A DNA stretch of 64,000 nt from Hydra vulgaris (Eukaryota; Cnidaria; Hydrozoa; Anthoathecata; Hydridae): assembly GCF_038396675.1 (NCBI RefSeq), contig NC_088928.1:53418501-53482500 (forward strand), read 5' to 3'. The notes beneath the pieces are model-generated. The model made no database searches and was not told the origin of the DNA. It worked only from the letters and a program-made list of their open reading frames with translations. Positions 38,417 through 55,283 of the stretch are shown in pieces; the stretch's first letter is position 1; every line of letters starts with the position of its first letter. The position numbers and the translations under genes were made by a program.

Positions 38417-39574
38417 CAGAGCAATTGCTTCAGTCATAGCTGTACTAAGCTTTCCTCCAGCTCGATCAAACAACATTGCTAGACCCATTGGACTATGGTA
38501 CTCCTCCTTGCGATTAGCTCTCAATTCATCATTTATAAGCGCTCTCATCTTTTTTGCAATATCAAAGGTATGTGATGGATGATCACCGAACAAACGTTTC
38601 ATTCTTGTTAAAATCATAACTTCATCTGCCAGTATCGATATTGTCATTGTAGCTTCTTGACCAAAAAATTTTGCCATATCAAAATCACCAACAATGTCTT
38701 TTGCTTTTGTTGGGTCAAACTGTGGCAAACCAAACACTTGATCTAATGCACGAGCTCCGTAGATTGTTTGCTTGGGATGAGGATCCTTGCCTGTTGTTAT
38801 GCGTGTGACCTCAATCGCTGCATTTCTTAACTCTTCACAATGAAATTTTTTTAACACTTTTTTGTTGCCCATACGAACTAAATTCATTATGGTTAAACAA
38901 GATGAAGCGTGTCCCATTGATGCTTCTTCTTCTCAAACGCCTGCCCAGATACCAGTACATCCATTAGCAAGACACTCTATTTGTGTGGCATCAAGCATAC
39001 CCCATTGTTGGTGAACATGTATCAGGAAATGGCCATTAAATTTTGAGTCGTTCATTACTTTTTTGCAAGTGCGTACCCAAACACCAAGCTCTTCGGGTAA
39101 ATACTTCCCGGACTCTTATGTTATAATTGCAAATATCTGTGATCTATAACTTGCAAGAAACTCAACCATTTTTAAAGCTCTTTCTGGAACTTTATTGAGT
39201 GCATCAGGAAGATCCCTTAGGTTAACTAAAATGTTAGAATCGTTGGATAAGTTATTTCGAATCCATTCAAACCGTTCAATAAAAAGTTCGCACATTGCAT
39301 TATGATAAAATTTCTCATAATCATATTTATAATAAACAAGATCCGCTTCTATGATCACAATTTTAATTCCTAACTGCTTGCATTTTTTTAAACCAACAGG
39401 TAAATCGCTTAACGGAATTCCTTCGCTGTTAGCATCATTTGCAAACTCTGTGAAAGCATACATCATGCTCATATCTTCGCCTCGTTTTCTTAATTCTTCA
39501 ACAAAAGTGTCACAAACATCTGTCATGTGTAAAAATGAGGCAACAATACAATGTTGGAAACCAACCTTTTTTAT
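38417..39574 (-). CDS. DRE-TIM/EF-hand gene, large exon (TIM barrel) with two in-frame stops
   Basis: A 1158 nt exon (386 codons), phase 0 both sides, acceptor TTAATAG and donor CTG-GTAAAT. After the DRE motif in the previous exon it continues IKKVGFQHCIV, then FTEFANDANSEGIPLS, then SGKYLPEELGVWVR, then HFLIHVHQQWGMLDATQIECLANGCTGIW, cited in part. The HxH (HVH) is the metal-binding signature of HMG-CoA-lyase/isopropylmalate-synthase-like barrels. Further on come MGHASSC and a helical C-terminal part. Two codons are stops: TAA at 39116-39118 (between FAIIT and ESGKYLP) and TGA at 38933-38935 (between IWAGV and EEEASMGH). There is no frameshift. Exact substrate unknown. Confidence 0.85.
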
Positions 39575-40652
39575 CTATTAAGAAAACATTATTGCACCTA
39601 TAAATAAATCAAACAAAACTATTGAAATGAAAAAAAAAAGAAACTGTTTAAAAAAAAATTCAGCAAAAAAACAAGCCTTATTTTTTCTCTTGCGCAGTGG
39701 GCCAGGTGGTGGACAAAAGTAAAAAATAAAAATACATTCTCAAAACGTACATTATCATATAACATTTTGTGGCTTAAACATTCATTTTTATAAAATATAT
39801 ACACTTTTGTATAAATATATATATATTTCATAATATGTGTATGCATTTTTTTTTTTTTGCAATTAATATAAAGAAATTAAAAAATAGCATAAAAATAAAA
39901 AGACAATTGCTTAAACTAATTATTGTTTTGCTATACTACTTTATGCTTTGCTACGTTATACTACGTTATGCTTTGTAACAATAACTCATTTATGAAAAAA
40001 CGCTGAAAAAATTAAGCTCAACAACGCGTAGTGACTTAAAACATCAAAATAAATCTAAAATAAATGGCAATATAAATCCCTTACATTTTTTGGAATTGTT
40101 GTTTTACAAATGCAAACACATTTTTTAAATAATAATAAATTACAATGACTTTCAAAAGTAAAAAGTATAAAGTAAAAAATAACTTTTTGATAACTTTGAA
40201 TTTATAGTCAAAAAGGAACTTTTTATTTATATAATAACTTTGAATTTATTAAAAATAATTTTAAATTTATAGTTTAAAGAAATTAAAAAACTTGATATTA
40301 CTTTCAAAGAACTCTAATAAAGTTGAGATTTTTATTTAATTCAAATGGAGACTTTGATTTGAATAAAAGTGTGTATTTACTATTTTCATAATCTTTTTAC
40401 ATAATATATTTCAAATATATTAAAAAGAAAAAAGTAAATCTGGTTTATGTTTAAATTTAAAGAATTTTCTAAAGTAAAGTTGAGAATATACAAATATGTT
40501 TTGGTTTAATTATAAGATATATAAATGTTTCACCGAGTTCCAAAATATGTATTTATTTTCCCAGTTAATTAACATTTCTACTTTTAGAATGTAAAGAAAT
40601 TCCAGCGGTCACCAGCAGTATCTTAAGTTATTAAAGAAATACATATATATAC
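39575..40652. other. Start of the 11 kb intron of the DRE-TIM/EF-hand gene
   Basis: AT-rich, no feature up to the mariner derivative. The whole intron spans 39575-50853 and contains two mariners, a Tc1-type fragment and a hAT. Confidence 0.6.
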
Positions 40653-40938
40653 TACTGTGATCAAAAAGTAAGGTGAATTTTTGATTTAAACTTCCCGCCT
40701 TATTCGAATCGTCCAATCTTTTTTATTTTTAAGTTGGTAGGAATGTCATTAACATTTGCGCCAAATTACATGTCAAACTTATAATTATTTTTTTTTTGTT
40801 TACGCTTGTTTCTGAAGTACCAAAAGTGCATTCGGCGATTTTCACGATGTCTAATTTTGTTGAGCAAAGAAGTGCTATTAAATTTTGTTTGCGGAATGAT
40901 ATTTCTGCTGCTGAAACGTATCGAATCACAGTAGTATG
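40653..40938 (+). mobile_element. Internally deleted mariner derivative (MITE-like)
   Basis: It begins ACTACTGTGATCAAAAAGTA and follows the terminal and N-terminal region of the mariner at 41141-42441 to the CGTATCGAAT position. It then jumps straight to CACAGTAGTA, the opposite terminus. The ORF start ([19 protein letters not shown]) is kept but truncated after about 25 codons. It lies in the opposite orientation to the full copy. Confidence 0.85.
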
Positions 40939-41037
40939 TCAATATTATGTCAATATTATTGTCTTACAAATCAAGTGTTGTTCCAGACCTCTAGAAAAAT
41001 GCAAAAATGTACCCCTAATTAAAAAAGGGAATATTTT

Positions 41038-41138
<101 letters not shown>

Positions 41139-41140
41139 TA

Positions 41141-42441
41141 CTGTGATCAAAAAGTAAGGTGAATTTTTTTATAAAATGAAAAATCTTTATTTATTCTTCC
41201 AAATCTGTATCTTCCCCTCAAAATAATCCCCCCCGACCCCAATGCACTTATGCCAACGTTTTGCCAGTCTTCGAAGCATGCCGAAAAGTCCTCGGTAGGG
41301 ATAGCCTTCAATGCGCGTGCCGATTCACGTTGGATCTCTTCAATGGACTCAAAACGATTTCCCCGGAGTGGTCTCTTGAGCTTTGGAAACAGCCAGAAGT
41401 CACACGGTGCTAAGTCGGGCGAATACGGTGGTTGTGGAGCAACATGGGTAGAGTTTTTGGCGAAAAACTTACGAAGAACCAGTGCTGTGTGCGAAGGCGC
41501 ATTATCGTGGTGCAAAATCCAAGAGTTATTGGCCCATAATTCCCGTCTCTTTTTGCGAATAGCTTCAAGCAAACGTCGCATAACGCTTAAAAAATATTCT
41601 TTGTTGACAGTCTGGCCAGTTGGAAGGAATTCGTAGTGCACGACACCACAATAATCAAAGAAAACAGTCAACATGACCTTGATTTTTGAGCGACTTTGAC
41701 GTGGTTGCTTCGGTCTCGGCTCGCCTTTTTCACGGTATTTACTCGATTGGTCGGTTATTTCAGGGTCGTATGCGTAGACCCAAGTCTCATCGCCGGTAAT
41801 AATTTGTTTGTAGACGTCTTGATAGTCAGAAAGCATTGCTTCACACGTTTTAACGCGACGCTCTTTTTCAAAGAAATTGAGAAATTTCGGCACCAAGTCT
41901 TCTGAGGCCCAAATGATCCTTCAAAATCGCTTGCACCGACCCAAATGATATTCCAACCATGTCAAAAAGGTCTCGAATGGTTAACCGACGATTTGCAAGC
42001 ACCAATTCTTTGATTTTGTTGATGTGGCGATCATCAATCGAAGTCGATGGTCGTCCGGAGCGTTCCAAGTCATCAACACGTTCTCGGCCTTCTTTGAAGT
42101 CTTTGTACCACTTGTAAACATTTTTTTGAGATATAGTCTCTTCACCGAAGGCCTTTTGCAACATTCGATACGTTTCAGCAGCAGAAATATCATTCCGCAA
42201 ACAAAATTTAATAGCACTTCTTTGCTCAACAAAATTAGACATCGTGAAAATCGCCAAATGCACTTTTGGTACTTCAGAAACAAGCGTAAACAAAAAAAAA
42301 TAATTATGAGTTTGACATGTAATTTGGCGCAAATGTTAATGACATTCCTACCAACTTAAAAATAAAAAAGATTGGACGATTCGAATAAGGCGGGAAGTTT
42401 AAATTAAAAATTCACCTTACTTTTTCATCACAGTAGTAATA
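41141..42441 (-). mobile_element. Nearly intact mariner transposon
   Basis: Termini ACTGTGATCAAAAAGTAAGG (left) and, inward from the right, ACTGTGATGAAAAAGTAAGG. The 1.3 kb length is usual for mariners. It encodes a transposase in two overlapping frames (42332-41868 and 41896-41147), so a single small deletion is all that breaks it. Confidence 0.92.
41147..42332 (-). pseudogene. Mariner transposase (D34D), one frameshift
   Basis: The N-terminal helix-turn-helix ([15 protein letters not shown], then [16 protein letters not shown], then [11 protein letters not shown]) is in the first frame. The catalytic domain is in the second: TGDETWVYAYDPE (first Asp), HHDNAPSHTA (second Asp) and SPDLAPCDFWLFPKLK (third Asp), with 34 residues between the last two. 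The break is at about 41880-41900, where the GLRRL and LVPKFL segments overlap out of frame, consistent with a short deletion. Cut-and-paste at TA is the known family reaction. The nearby deletion derivative shares its ends. Confidence 0.9.
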
Positions 42442-43829
42442 TTGACAATGGCTTGCAGAGCAATTTAGAACTCCTTTCGAGAACTTTGGGCTGAACGTTG
42501 TCCAGTACCTCAGTTTTTTTGTACATCAAGTCTGTTGGTATACACTTTAACAATTGCATTTGTAAAGCGTGAATTAAGGCATTTAAAATTAATTTTATCA
42601 GTAATTTTTGCAATGTTTATCGACCTCTTTGTGAAAATTGAAAATTGAAAATTGAAACGAAATACTTGTTTAATGTGCTCCCTGTTATAGCTCCATCAGT
42701 CCAACGTAACGCTTTTATTTATTCTTTTGTTGATGTTTTGCTGTTAATGTATGCATATACCAATTTAGGGTTAAATATGGAATTTAATGCTAATTTTCGT
42801 TCAAAAGCCAAAATACTCTTATTACATATCGAACCAGATTTCCTTCTCTATCAATCCTATTACTTGCCAAATAAATATGATGGAAATGGCCGCATGTGAG
42901 TTTGAGTTTATTAATTTCAGAAATCAATTATATATTGAATCCTTAAAAAGTACCAACTGGGTTAGCCGATTATAAAATTCCTCAAAAAACTAATTAAAAT
43001 AGTAAAATCGTCTTCTTTGAGGGTATGGCACCTTACCCGTAGAATTGCCCATGATTATACTCTCCTAATTATGAGCCACTGACCAAATAATATGCAATGT
43101 CAAAGATCGCATTGACATATTGATATTATATTATTTTATGAAATATTTTCTTTGTATTTGTGTTTTTTGTTTACTTTATTTACGTTTTGCAAATATTTTT
43201 CTCTATGTGTAAGTAATTTGAATATGTTTCTCTAAGTGTATGTAATTTGAATAATAATTCTATTATTTTGAAACATTTTAGTTTATTCTTTATTATCAAA
43301 TTATGAATAACCAAAATGGAAAATAAGAAGATTAGGAACCCCTGATTTAGACAATTATTGAAATCTTTTGCTCGAATATCTTGATCATGTTAAAGTAAAT
43401 GAACTTTTAATACCAGTTTATTGATGCATAATTAATCCTATTATTATTAACATAATAACAACTTACTTCTGCGTTTATGGCAACACCTATGGTTTTTGAT
43501 TATAATTGCACATTCCTCTGCGGGCACGGGACATAAAAAAAGCGTCAAATAGACGTTTATTTAACGTCCCGAACGTTTAATAAACATCTAAAGTACGTCT
43601 TTTTTACTTTTCGTGCACATTGGTTGTTTATAAGCTATAACAATAAACGCATTATCTCAGAGCTGCAATAAAATTCTGATAATCAAATTTGGTTTAATAC
43701 TACGTTACGAATTTGATTTAACTGGGCCCTAAGAACTATTATTGAGACGATGTTTTAAATAGGACAAAATAGTATTGAACCGTCTTAACAAAGTGCTCTT
43801 GGGTGTAAAAATTTTATGGTTTTTCAGTT
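42442..43829. other. Unassigned intron sequence
   Basis: Mixed-composition sequence. Open stretches at 42645-42899 (plus) and 42428-42613 (minus) have no motif I recognise. They may be transposon debris. Nothing is called. Confidence 0.4.
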
Positions 43830-43849
43830 TTTTATAGCACTACATCTTG

Positions 43850-44215
43850 TTTTAGCTGACTAATTTTAGTGAAACTAAAAATGTAGGTTAATTTTAGTTA
43901 GATTGAAAAGTTAAGTGACTAATTTTTTTTTCATTAAAACGTCAAAAATAGGGTGGCGGGCACAACCTATTTTTAATCAACAAACTCCTTCCATAATTTC
44001 TATTTTTTCATTTTCTTATACTCATAACTTGATAGTAAAGAATAAGCAAAAATGTTTCAAAATAATAGAATTATTATTCCAAAGTTATTCGACTAATTTT
44101 AGTTAGGCTAAAACATTTGTCGACTAATTTTATTTTTGCTAAAATTTCAGTCGACTAAAAAACTTTAATTGAAAAATTTAGTTGACTAACTTTAGTTAGA
44201 CTAAAAAGCTGGCTA
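43850..44215. repeat. Cluster of GACTAATTTTAGT-type short repeats
   Basis: At least eight imperfect copies of GACTAATTTTAGTTAG and its complement CTAAAA occur in both orientations. They lie in two groups (43855-43940 and 44085-44215) around a short AT-rich core. The pattern resembles subterminal repeats of a non-autonomous element. Confidence 0.65.
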
Positions 44216-44405
44216 ATTTTAATGATTTATTACTAAAAAACGGATTGATTTATAATTAAAACACGGATAAACTTATTATATGAAACTTATTATATTGAAG
44301 ACAAAGTTATGTAACACATTATATATTAATTATCCTAGTTAACTTGTTGCATTTTTAATTCTTTACAAAACTTTATTTAAATTAATTTAAATTAATTAAA
44401 ATAAT

Positions 44406-44455
44406 TTATTGTTACAGTAAAATATTAAATAAAATTTTTTTTACTGTAACAATAA
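44406..44455. repeat. Perfect inverted repeat, 17 bp arms
   Basis: Arms 44406-44422 and 44439-44455 are exact complements. The sequence ends just before the Tc1-type fragment and may be part of its terminus. Confidence 0.85.
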
Positions 44456-44469
44456 TTTGTTTGAATTTG

Positions 44470-45010
44470 CTTTTTAGGTAAAGGCATACCTTCGCAAATA
44501 TTTAGAGAAAGTGGTTTAGTAATCAACCAAGAATTCTACAAAAATGACGGATTCAAGAGCAATCTAATTCCATTTATTGAAAAGCATTATTCTAATAGTA
44601 AAATGTATTTTGACCTTGTCTGGCATCATCTCATTACACTAAACCTGTACAAAATACATGAATGAGAAAAAGATCAATTTTATCCTGAAAAGATCAAGAT
44701 AACCCTGCCTGAATATAGTCCGATTGTGTGAATTGTTATGAATGTTGTCCGATTGTAAGAACTGATGTGAATATGGTTCGATTAAAGACTTTTGTAGTGT
44801 TCTCAAAGCAAAAGTGTATGAAAATAATTGGCAAGCTGAAAACCTCAAGAAATTACGCAACAGAATAAAGTATTGCTTTTCTAAAATCAACAAATCTTTT
44901 ATACAGCGCCAATTACAGAGACAGCGCCAATTAAAGCGACAACTACAACTCAAATATAGCGTAACCTACATTAGATTACGTATAACGCAATGTTTGATTA
45001 AACAAAATTA
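44470..45010 (+). mobile_element. Tc1/IS630-type transposase fragment
   Basis: A short reading frame, GKGIPSQIFRESGLVINQEFY then NLIPFIEKHYSNSKMYF, is followed after a gap by YENNWQAENLKKLRNRI and a C-terminal tail. From memory this matches the C-terminal half of Tc1-like DDE transposases common in cnidarians. The stretch that should hold the DLASCHY and PIE catalytic parts is missing or scrambled (44630-44800). Only a remnant. Confidence 0.6.

Positions 45011-49298
<4,288 letters not shown>

Positions 49299-49362
<64 letters not shown>
49299..49362. repeat. (AT)n, right flank of hAT 3
   Basis: About 64 bp of AT repeat continuing directly from the hAT terminal repeat. Confidence 0.95.
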
Positions 49363-49366
<4 letters not shown>

Positions 49367-50853
49367 TGTAAGAAACTTTTGTTAATTAACATTTATTATA
49401 GCTTCCAGATATAAAATACTTACAAATAAAACCATTGGTATAATTAACCGAATTTGATAAAACGTATTAAGGTGATTATTAATTTAAATGTGAGTAGCTT
49501 GAACCATTATTTTACCATCGTATTAAAAAAGAAAATGAAATTTAAAAAGAATCTGTAAAATATCTGAAAAACTTAATGATCTCTTTCACAAGTTAAGGAT
49601 TGTTTTCAATAAAAAAAAAACTCCAAAAATAGTTTCTGCAGATTGCAACTCTTTTTCAAATAGAGGCTGTGCTAGAAATGATTGAACAAATCTAGTTCGT
49701 TCTAGTTTAAAATCAGAGTGGCTTCCCTACCGCAACATAGTAGCACCAACAAAATTAAGTCACTTAACGTTTTAACATTTGGAGTCCAATGAGTATAACA
49801 TATTTGATCTTTGCCTCAAATTGTTTTGGAAACACGAGACAAATTTCTCATAAAGTTTCTCCTCCAAAATATAAAATTTTTACCAATCCCAGTTTGATAT
49901 GAATGGGGGTAATAAAACTTTGTTGGAATCTACTAAAGACGGCTTGAGAACATTGAACAATCCTGGATATAGTTCCACTCGTAGAAGCCGAGGGCAAAAA
50001 GTTTCTAAAAGTTCGTAACAATGTGTGATGTACCGAAGTTTTCTTTTATATAAAAAAGTACCACCTCGATTGTGTACTAGATTAGGTGTGAAAAAAAAAT
50101 TGTCATAGAGAAAAAAAAATTATCATAGAGAAAAACTCAGAAATTTTGATAAAACCTCATATATTGCCAAATTTCATAATGCAATATATCATCATAATTG
50201 CGCATTACTCATAACTTAATAGCAACCGGAGCTTAAATGACTCACATATGTCGCTATCGTTTTAGTAATAGCAGCATACGTGACGTATTCTTAACTTATA
50301 CTATTTTGGATATGAAAACAGTAAAATACTATTTATGTATCTATAAAAATTTAAATTAAATATTTTTAGAAATGACTTAAGTAAATGCCTTTGTCTGTGA
50401 AAAAACCAATAATTTGCCAATGATAGTTGTATTTTAAAGTTTTTAGAATTAATATAGTCATCTGTAAATATTTTAGAGGTATATATATACTTTTAAAAAT
50501 AAGAAAAGATGCTGGGTGATAATGTCAGAAATTAAAATTTATTTTTAGTACAAAGTTACATTTTAACTTTAAACAGCATTTGCTTCTATCAATACAAATT
50601 TGTGAAGGGCTAAAATCAGTTACGTTACTAAAGTGTATAATTATTACAATATATCGACTTGCTTATGTTAACCTAACTTAAATCTGTACGAACAAAAACA
50701 AAGTAATGGCCTCTTTTATATTCTATTACAACTTTTTCATTTTTTTTCTATTACAATTTTTTAAATTCTTATATACTTGATCAAAATTTTTAATTTAATA
50801 ATTCTAATTGTAACAATGAAAAACTAACAACAAATCAACAACAAAAAACTTAC
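49363..50853. other. Intron sequence, no feature
   Basis: Contains a less AT-rich stretch (49650-50000) without open frames of note. Confidence 0.5.
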
Positions 50854-51075
50854 TTGTTCATAAATTTCAAATTTGTTTTGAAGTGTGTGACCACGCAATG
50901 CTCCAACAGTTGTTTCGCGAAGTGAATTGTCCAATACAAACAAATCAAGATTGATCAAAACTTTGCGTTCTTCAAAGTTTTGCGACATTTCTTTTTTCAT
51001 TTCTTTAATATATTTTTTGACACTAGTTTTTTTCTTGGCATTGTGATGGCAGCTATCGTCAGAATCAGAATCACT
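50854..51075 (-). CDS. DRE-TIM/EF-hand gene, second exon (DRE motif)
   Basis: A 222 nt exon (74 codons), phase 0 both sides, acceptor TTTATAG and donor CAA-GTAAGT. It encodes an acidic, Lys-rich N-terminus (SDSDSDDSCHHNAKKK) and then FVLDNSLRETTVGALRGHTL, which has the D-xx-LRE signature of the first strand of DRE-TIM metallolyases. It then reads KFEIYEQ, continuing with IKKVGF of the next exon, the expected helix 1 and strand 2. The gene has four coding exons and would encode 582 residues, ignoring the two stops. Confidence 0.88.
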
Positions 51076-52381
51076 CTATAAAAGTTAAACTTTTATTGGT
51101 TGTTGACTTCAACACTTAACAACATTTTTATAGCTTTTGTTGCATTAGCTACAAAAAAGCTATATAAAATGTTATATATGTACCAAATAGGACGCTGATG
51201 TTTTTTCTCTAATTTTACGTAGACTTAAATTTCTTAAGCTCTAATATTATTTATAAACTTCGAAACACTGTTTGTATAGAAATGTGGATTTGAAGCTACC
51301 ATTTTACAAAAAAACTCTTGAAATTCTGTACAGACCTGTACAGGTAAAAGTAAATAAAAATTCAATCTAAATCCCTAAAACATTTTTTGGGTTTAGAATG
51401 AAATATTAAAGTTTTTGGTTTTTTAACCCAACAAGTTTTACACCGCCCTTAAATTGCTACTCTTATTCTAACTATCTACTATCCATCTTAACCTTATTTA
51501 CTTTAATGCTGGTCTATAACTACTAATAATCTTTAACTAATAATCTTTTCTAAAATTCTTTTATACTACTTTCTTCATTTCAATGCTGGTTTATTACTAC
51601 TAATACTTGCTCTTTCTTAACTTTTTCTCAAATTAAAATCACTATCTTATTTGTAACATTCATTATTATAAATAATGCTATTTTTTATTATTGTTATTAT
51701 TATAATTGTTGCTATTGTTGTTATAATTACTATTAATATTATTGTTATCATTATTATTCTTATTATTATTATTATTAATAGAATTGTTATCTTTATCGTT
51801 AGTATTATTATTATTTTGATTATTATTACCAATAACTGGAGTTTAAATTATTATTGCCTATTTTTATTACCGATACTTATATTACTACATTATTTAGAAT
51901 GTTGTTACTGTATATTATTATAATCTACTTCTCTTTTGTTGCTATATTTTAATTAGGTATATAAAAGTATTTTATTCTAGATGGATGTATAAAAGTAATT
52001 TGAATCTTGTCCTAAATTATCAAACTTCTTACTTAATTATTAGTCCAAAAGTTTTTCGTTTAAGTATTGTACACTTTTAAGTTGTTGTTTTTTTCATTAT
52101 TTTAGTTTGGTGTTTTATTTTCTTATTATGGTGTTTACTTAAAATTAGTACTTGTACTATATGTAAATATTCCATGAAATGTAAAATCTATTTCAGAATA
52201 CATTTGATTTGATTGAGGGTTTTAAAACTTTATATTGTCATAACTTTCAAAGAAATAAGATGTCATTTAATGAAATTTGAAATTTGTCAATGAATATAAA
52301 TATAGATAAAAATAAAACAGAACAAATGTTATAAAATTGTTGCTCCCACTTAAAGAAAGTTTGAGAGATACAAATACTTAC
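51076..52381. other. First intron of the DRE-TIM/EF-hand gene
   Basis: AT-rich. An ATT/GTT trinucleotide-rich stretch occupies 51660-51850. It gives long isoleucine-rich frames in both directions that are not genes. Confidence 0.6.
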
Positions 52382-52384
52382 CAT
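52382..52384 (-). CDS. DRE-TIM/EF-hand gene, ATG-only first coding exon
   Basis: The start codon ATG is followed immediately by a strong donor GTAAGTATT (52381 downward). Joining it to the exon at 50854-51075 gives MSDSDSDD. No other start codon lies in the second exon before the conserved region, and this one sits upstream of it in phase 0. The 5' untranslated part runs upstream into about 52385-52450. Confidence 0.7.
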
Positions 52385-52747
52385 TTTAATCTATAAGTAT
52401 AACGTCAAACACCCTTGCAACAACAATCGCAGAAAATACGAAATGAAAACTGTAACTTATATAGGTTTTATGGCGCAGTTGTTTACATACATTCAAGCTT
52501 TGTTTAATTTTTTCACGCTCAAAACTAATCCAAAATATATGATTCTACTTTAGTTAAGAAAAACATAGAAATATGTTGACGCTACTGTGAATAAAAGGAC
52601 TTATATTGTAACTACTATGTTTTGTTTTAATGAAACTATTATATATTATATCGAATGAACAAAAAATTACATTTATTGTCATAAGTACAAAAGTAAAATG
52701 ATATTTAAAATATATTATACCTATCCACCAACCTATCTATATGTGTA

Positions 52748-52749
<2 letters not shown>

Positions 52750-52837
<88 letters not shown>
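52750..52837. repeat. (AT)n microsatellite
   Basis: About 88 bp of AT repeat. Confidence 0.95.
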
Positions 52838-52843
<6 letters not shown>

Positions 52844-52845
52844 CA

Positions 52846-53020
52846 TACAGAGACGTAGGAAGGTCAAGAAGGTTAGAGGATGGGGGTGTTGAAATGGAAA
52901 TCAAGGGGGCTAAGCAGCCAGAATCAGAATTTGTATGTTAAAAACATAAATTTTTTGAAAGTTGGGGGGAGGCTATTGCTTCCTTTGTCTCTCTCCCCCC
53001 CCCTCCCTATTACTACTCCC
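52846..53020. mobile_element. Possible small hAT-like fragment between (AT)n arrays
   Basis: It begins CAGAGACGTAGGAAGG, similar to hAT ends, with G-runs inward, and has C-runs on the right (CTCCCCCCCCCTCCC). The right terminus seems to have merged into the (CT)n repeat. Weak evidence. Confidence 0.35.
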
Positions 53021-53875
<855 letters not shown>

Positions 53876-54032
53876 AATTTTTTATTTTTTATTTTTTAGG
53901 TGCCCCAAGAAGTCCTAACGGTCTTGTCACAGAGCACCGCGAAAATACATTTAACCAGGAAGTTCACGCCTCCTTCCTTACCGTGACGCTGCTTATAAAG
54001 CAAGCGTTCTAACCACTGCGCCACGGCCGCAC
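53876..54032 (-). repeat. tRNA-derived SINE-like element
   Basis: The minus-strand head GCGGCCGTGGCGCAGTGG contains a tRNA A box (TGGCGCAGTGG). It is followed by TTAGAACGCTTGC. No canonical B box is found, only a weak GCGTGAACTTCC. The body ends GGGGCACC with an AAAAAAT-type tail (53876-53900). An intact tRNA fold is not supported. Confidence 0.6.
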
Positions 54033-55254
54033 ATTACAAGTTTACTGGAAAGTATTTATATAAATATTTGAAAAATACAATAACTAAAGTTTGATTTTGT
54101 TGCTTTATACCAATACAAAAAAAAAACTATATATGTATATATTTTAATTGAAAAAAACTAAGAAATAAACTTTAAAATAAAATGAAATAAAAAAGACTTA
54201 ACAGGCAGGTTTAAAGCTCATAAAAAAAAAAGAAGAAAAGCATAGGGAATTTACACAGACTGAGCATGACAAAAAAATCTCATAAATTTGCAACAAGATG
54301 TTACAAAGCATTTGAAGATCTCTTAAGGAGGTCTAAAAAAAGGTTGGCGAATATTTTTAATATACTAAAAGTTTTCTAATTTTTGTTTTCTTTTATACTC
54401 AATTTATAAAATCCCAAAATAAGATAGTAAAGACCAAAAAAAAAAAAAAAATTAAAAGAAATTTAAGTAGTTTAGTTTAAAAAACATTCCGAAAAAAAAA
54501 ATGACGTCAAAAACAATTGTTTTTAGACAACACTAATCTGTGAACACTTTTAAAAACTTATTGAGAACACTTTAAAAAACTTATTATTACACTCTGCAAC
54601 AAGTTTTTAATGTCACTTAACTAAAAGATTGATTCGAACCTCGGACCTGTTCTTCGTTGTTCAAAAACAAAGCCATCGTTTTATAAAACATGCCTTTTTG
54701 CCGGGCGTACCACTAAAATTATTTTTATTATATAGGATTTTCCAGATTTTTACGAATAATTTTAATTTACGGTTATTTTTTTCTTCGATGAGTTGCCTAA
54801 TTTTCTTTGTATATTTGCCGGATTAAAAAAGAAACATCTTTTTTTTATCCAATTTATATCAGTTATATATGAATACCTGTTATAACGTCACAGCATAGTG
54901 AATTGTGTTAAAATTCATTATAAACACGATAATTTTTTTTCTGAGCAGTGATATATGTTTTTTTTATACTATATTACCGGATACTTGATATCTCAGCGGC
55001 GTTTTATTATGTTATGTAATGTTCTTGCTATATATTGTAACAGAAGAATATCTCTAAAACCGCTGGTCAAGCCTACTGATTGCTCGTTAAACTTGAGTTA
55101 TCTTCATTCAATCAATTGTTTACCACAATCAGTTTTATTATATTTGTCGTTTACTTAAAATGTAAACATATAATGTGAATGCTTACAAAAGATTGCACAA
55201 TTATGTTTAAGTTATATTGTTACATAACATAATTTATGTTATTATATAACATAA
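54033..55254. other. RTK intron, no feature
   Basis: AT-rich. Open stretches at 54629-54826 and 54955-55158 show no motif. Confidence 0.5.
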
Positions 55255-55283
55255 CCTCTAACCCTAACCCTAACCCTAACCTA
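55255..55283. repeat. Interstitial telomere-type repeat
   Basis: About four units of CCCTAA (TTAGGG on the other strand), flanked by ordinary AT-rich sequence. Confidence 0.85.

Noticed and set aside
51647-51923. Isoleucine-rich membrane-like frames on both strands
   Set aside because: Products of ATT/ATA trinucleotide-rich DNA.
53876-54032. tRNA gene
   Set aside because: An A box is present, but there is no canonical B box and no good anticodon stem or acceptor stem, and it has a SINE-like A-rich tail.
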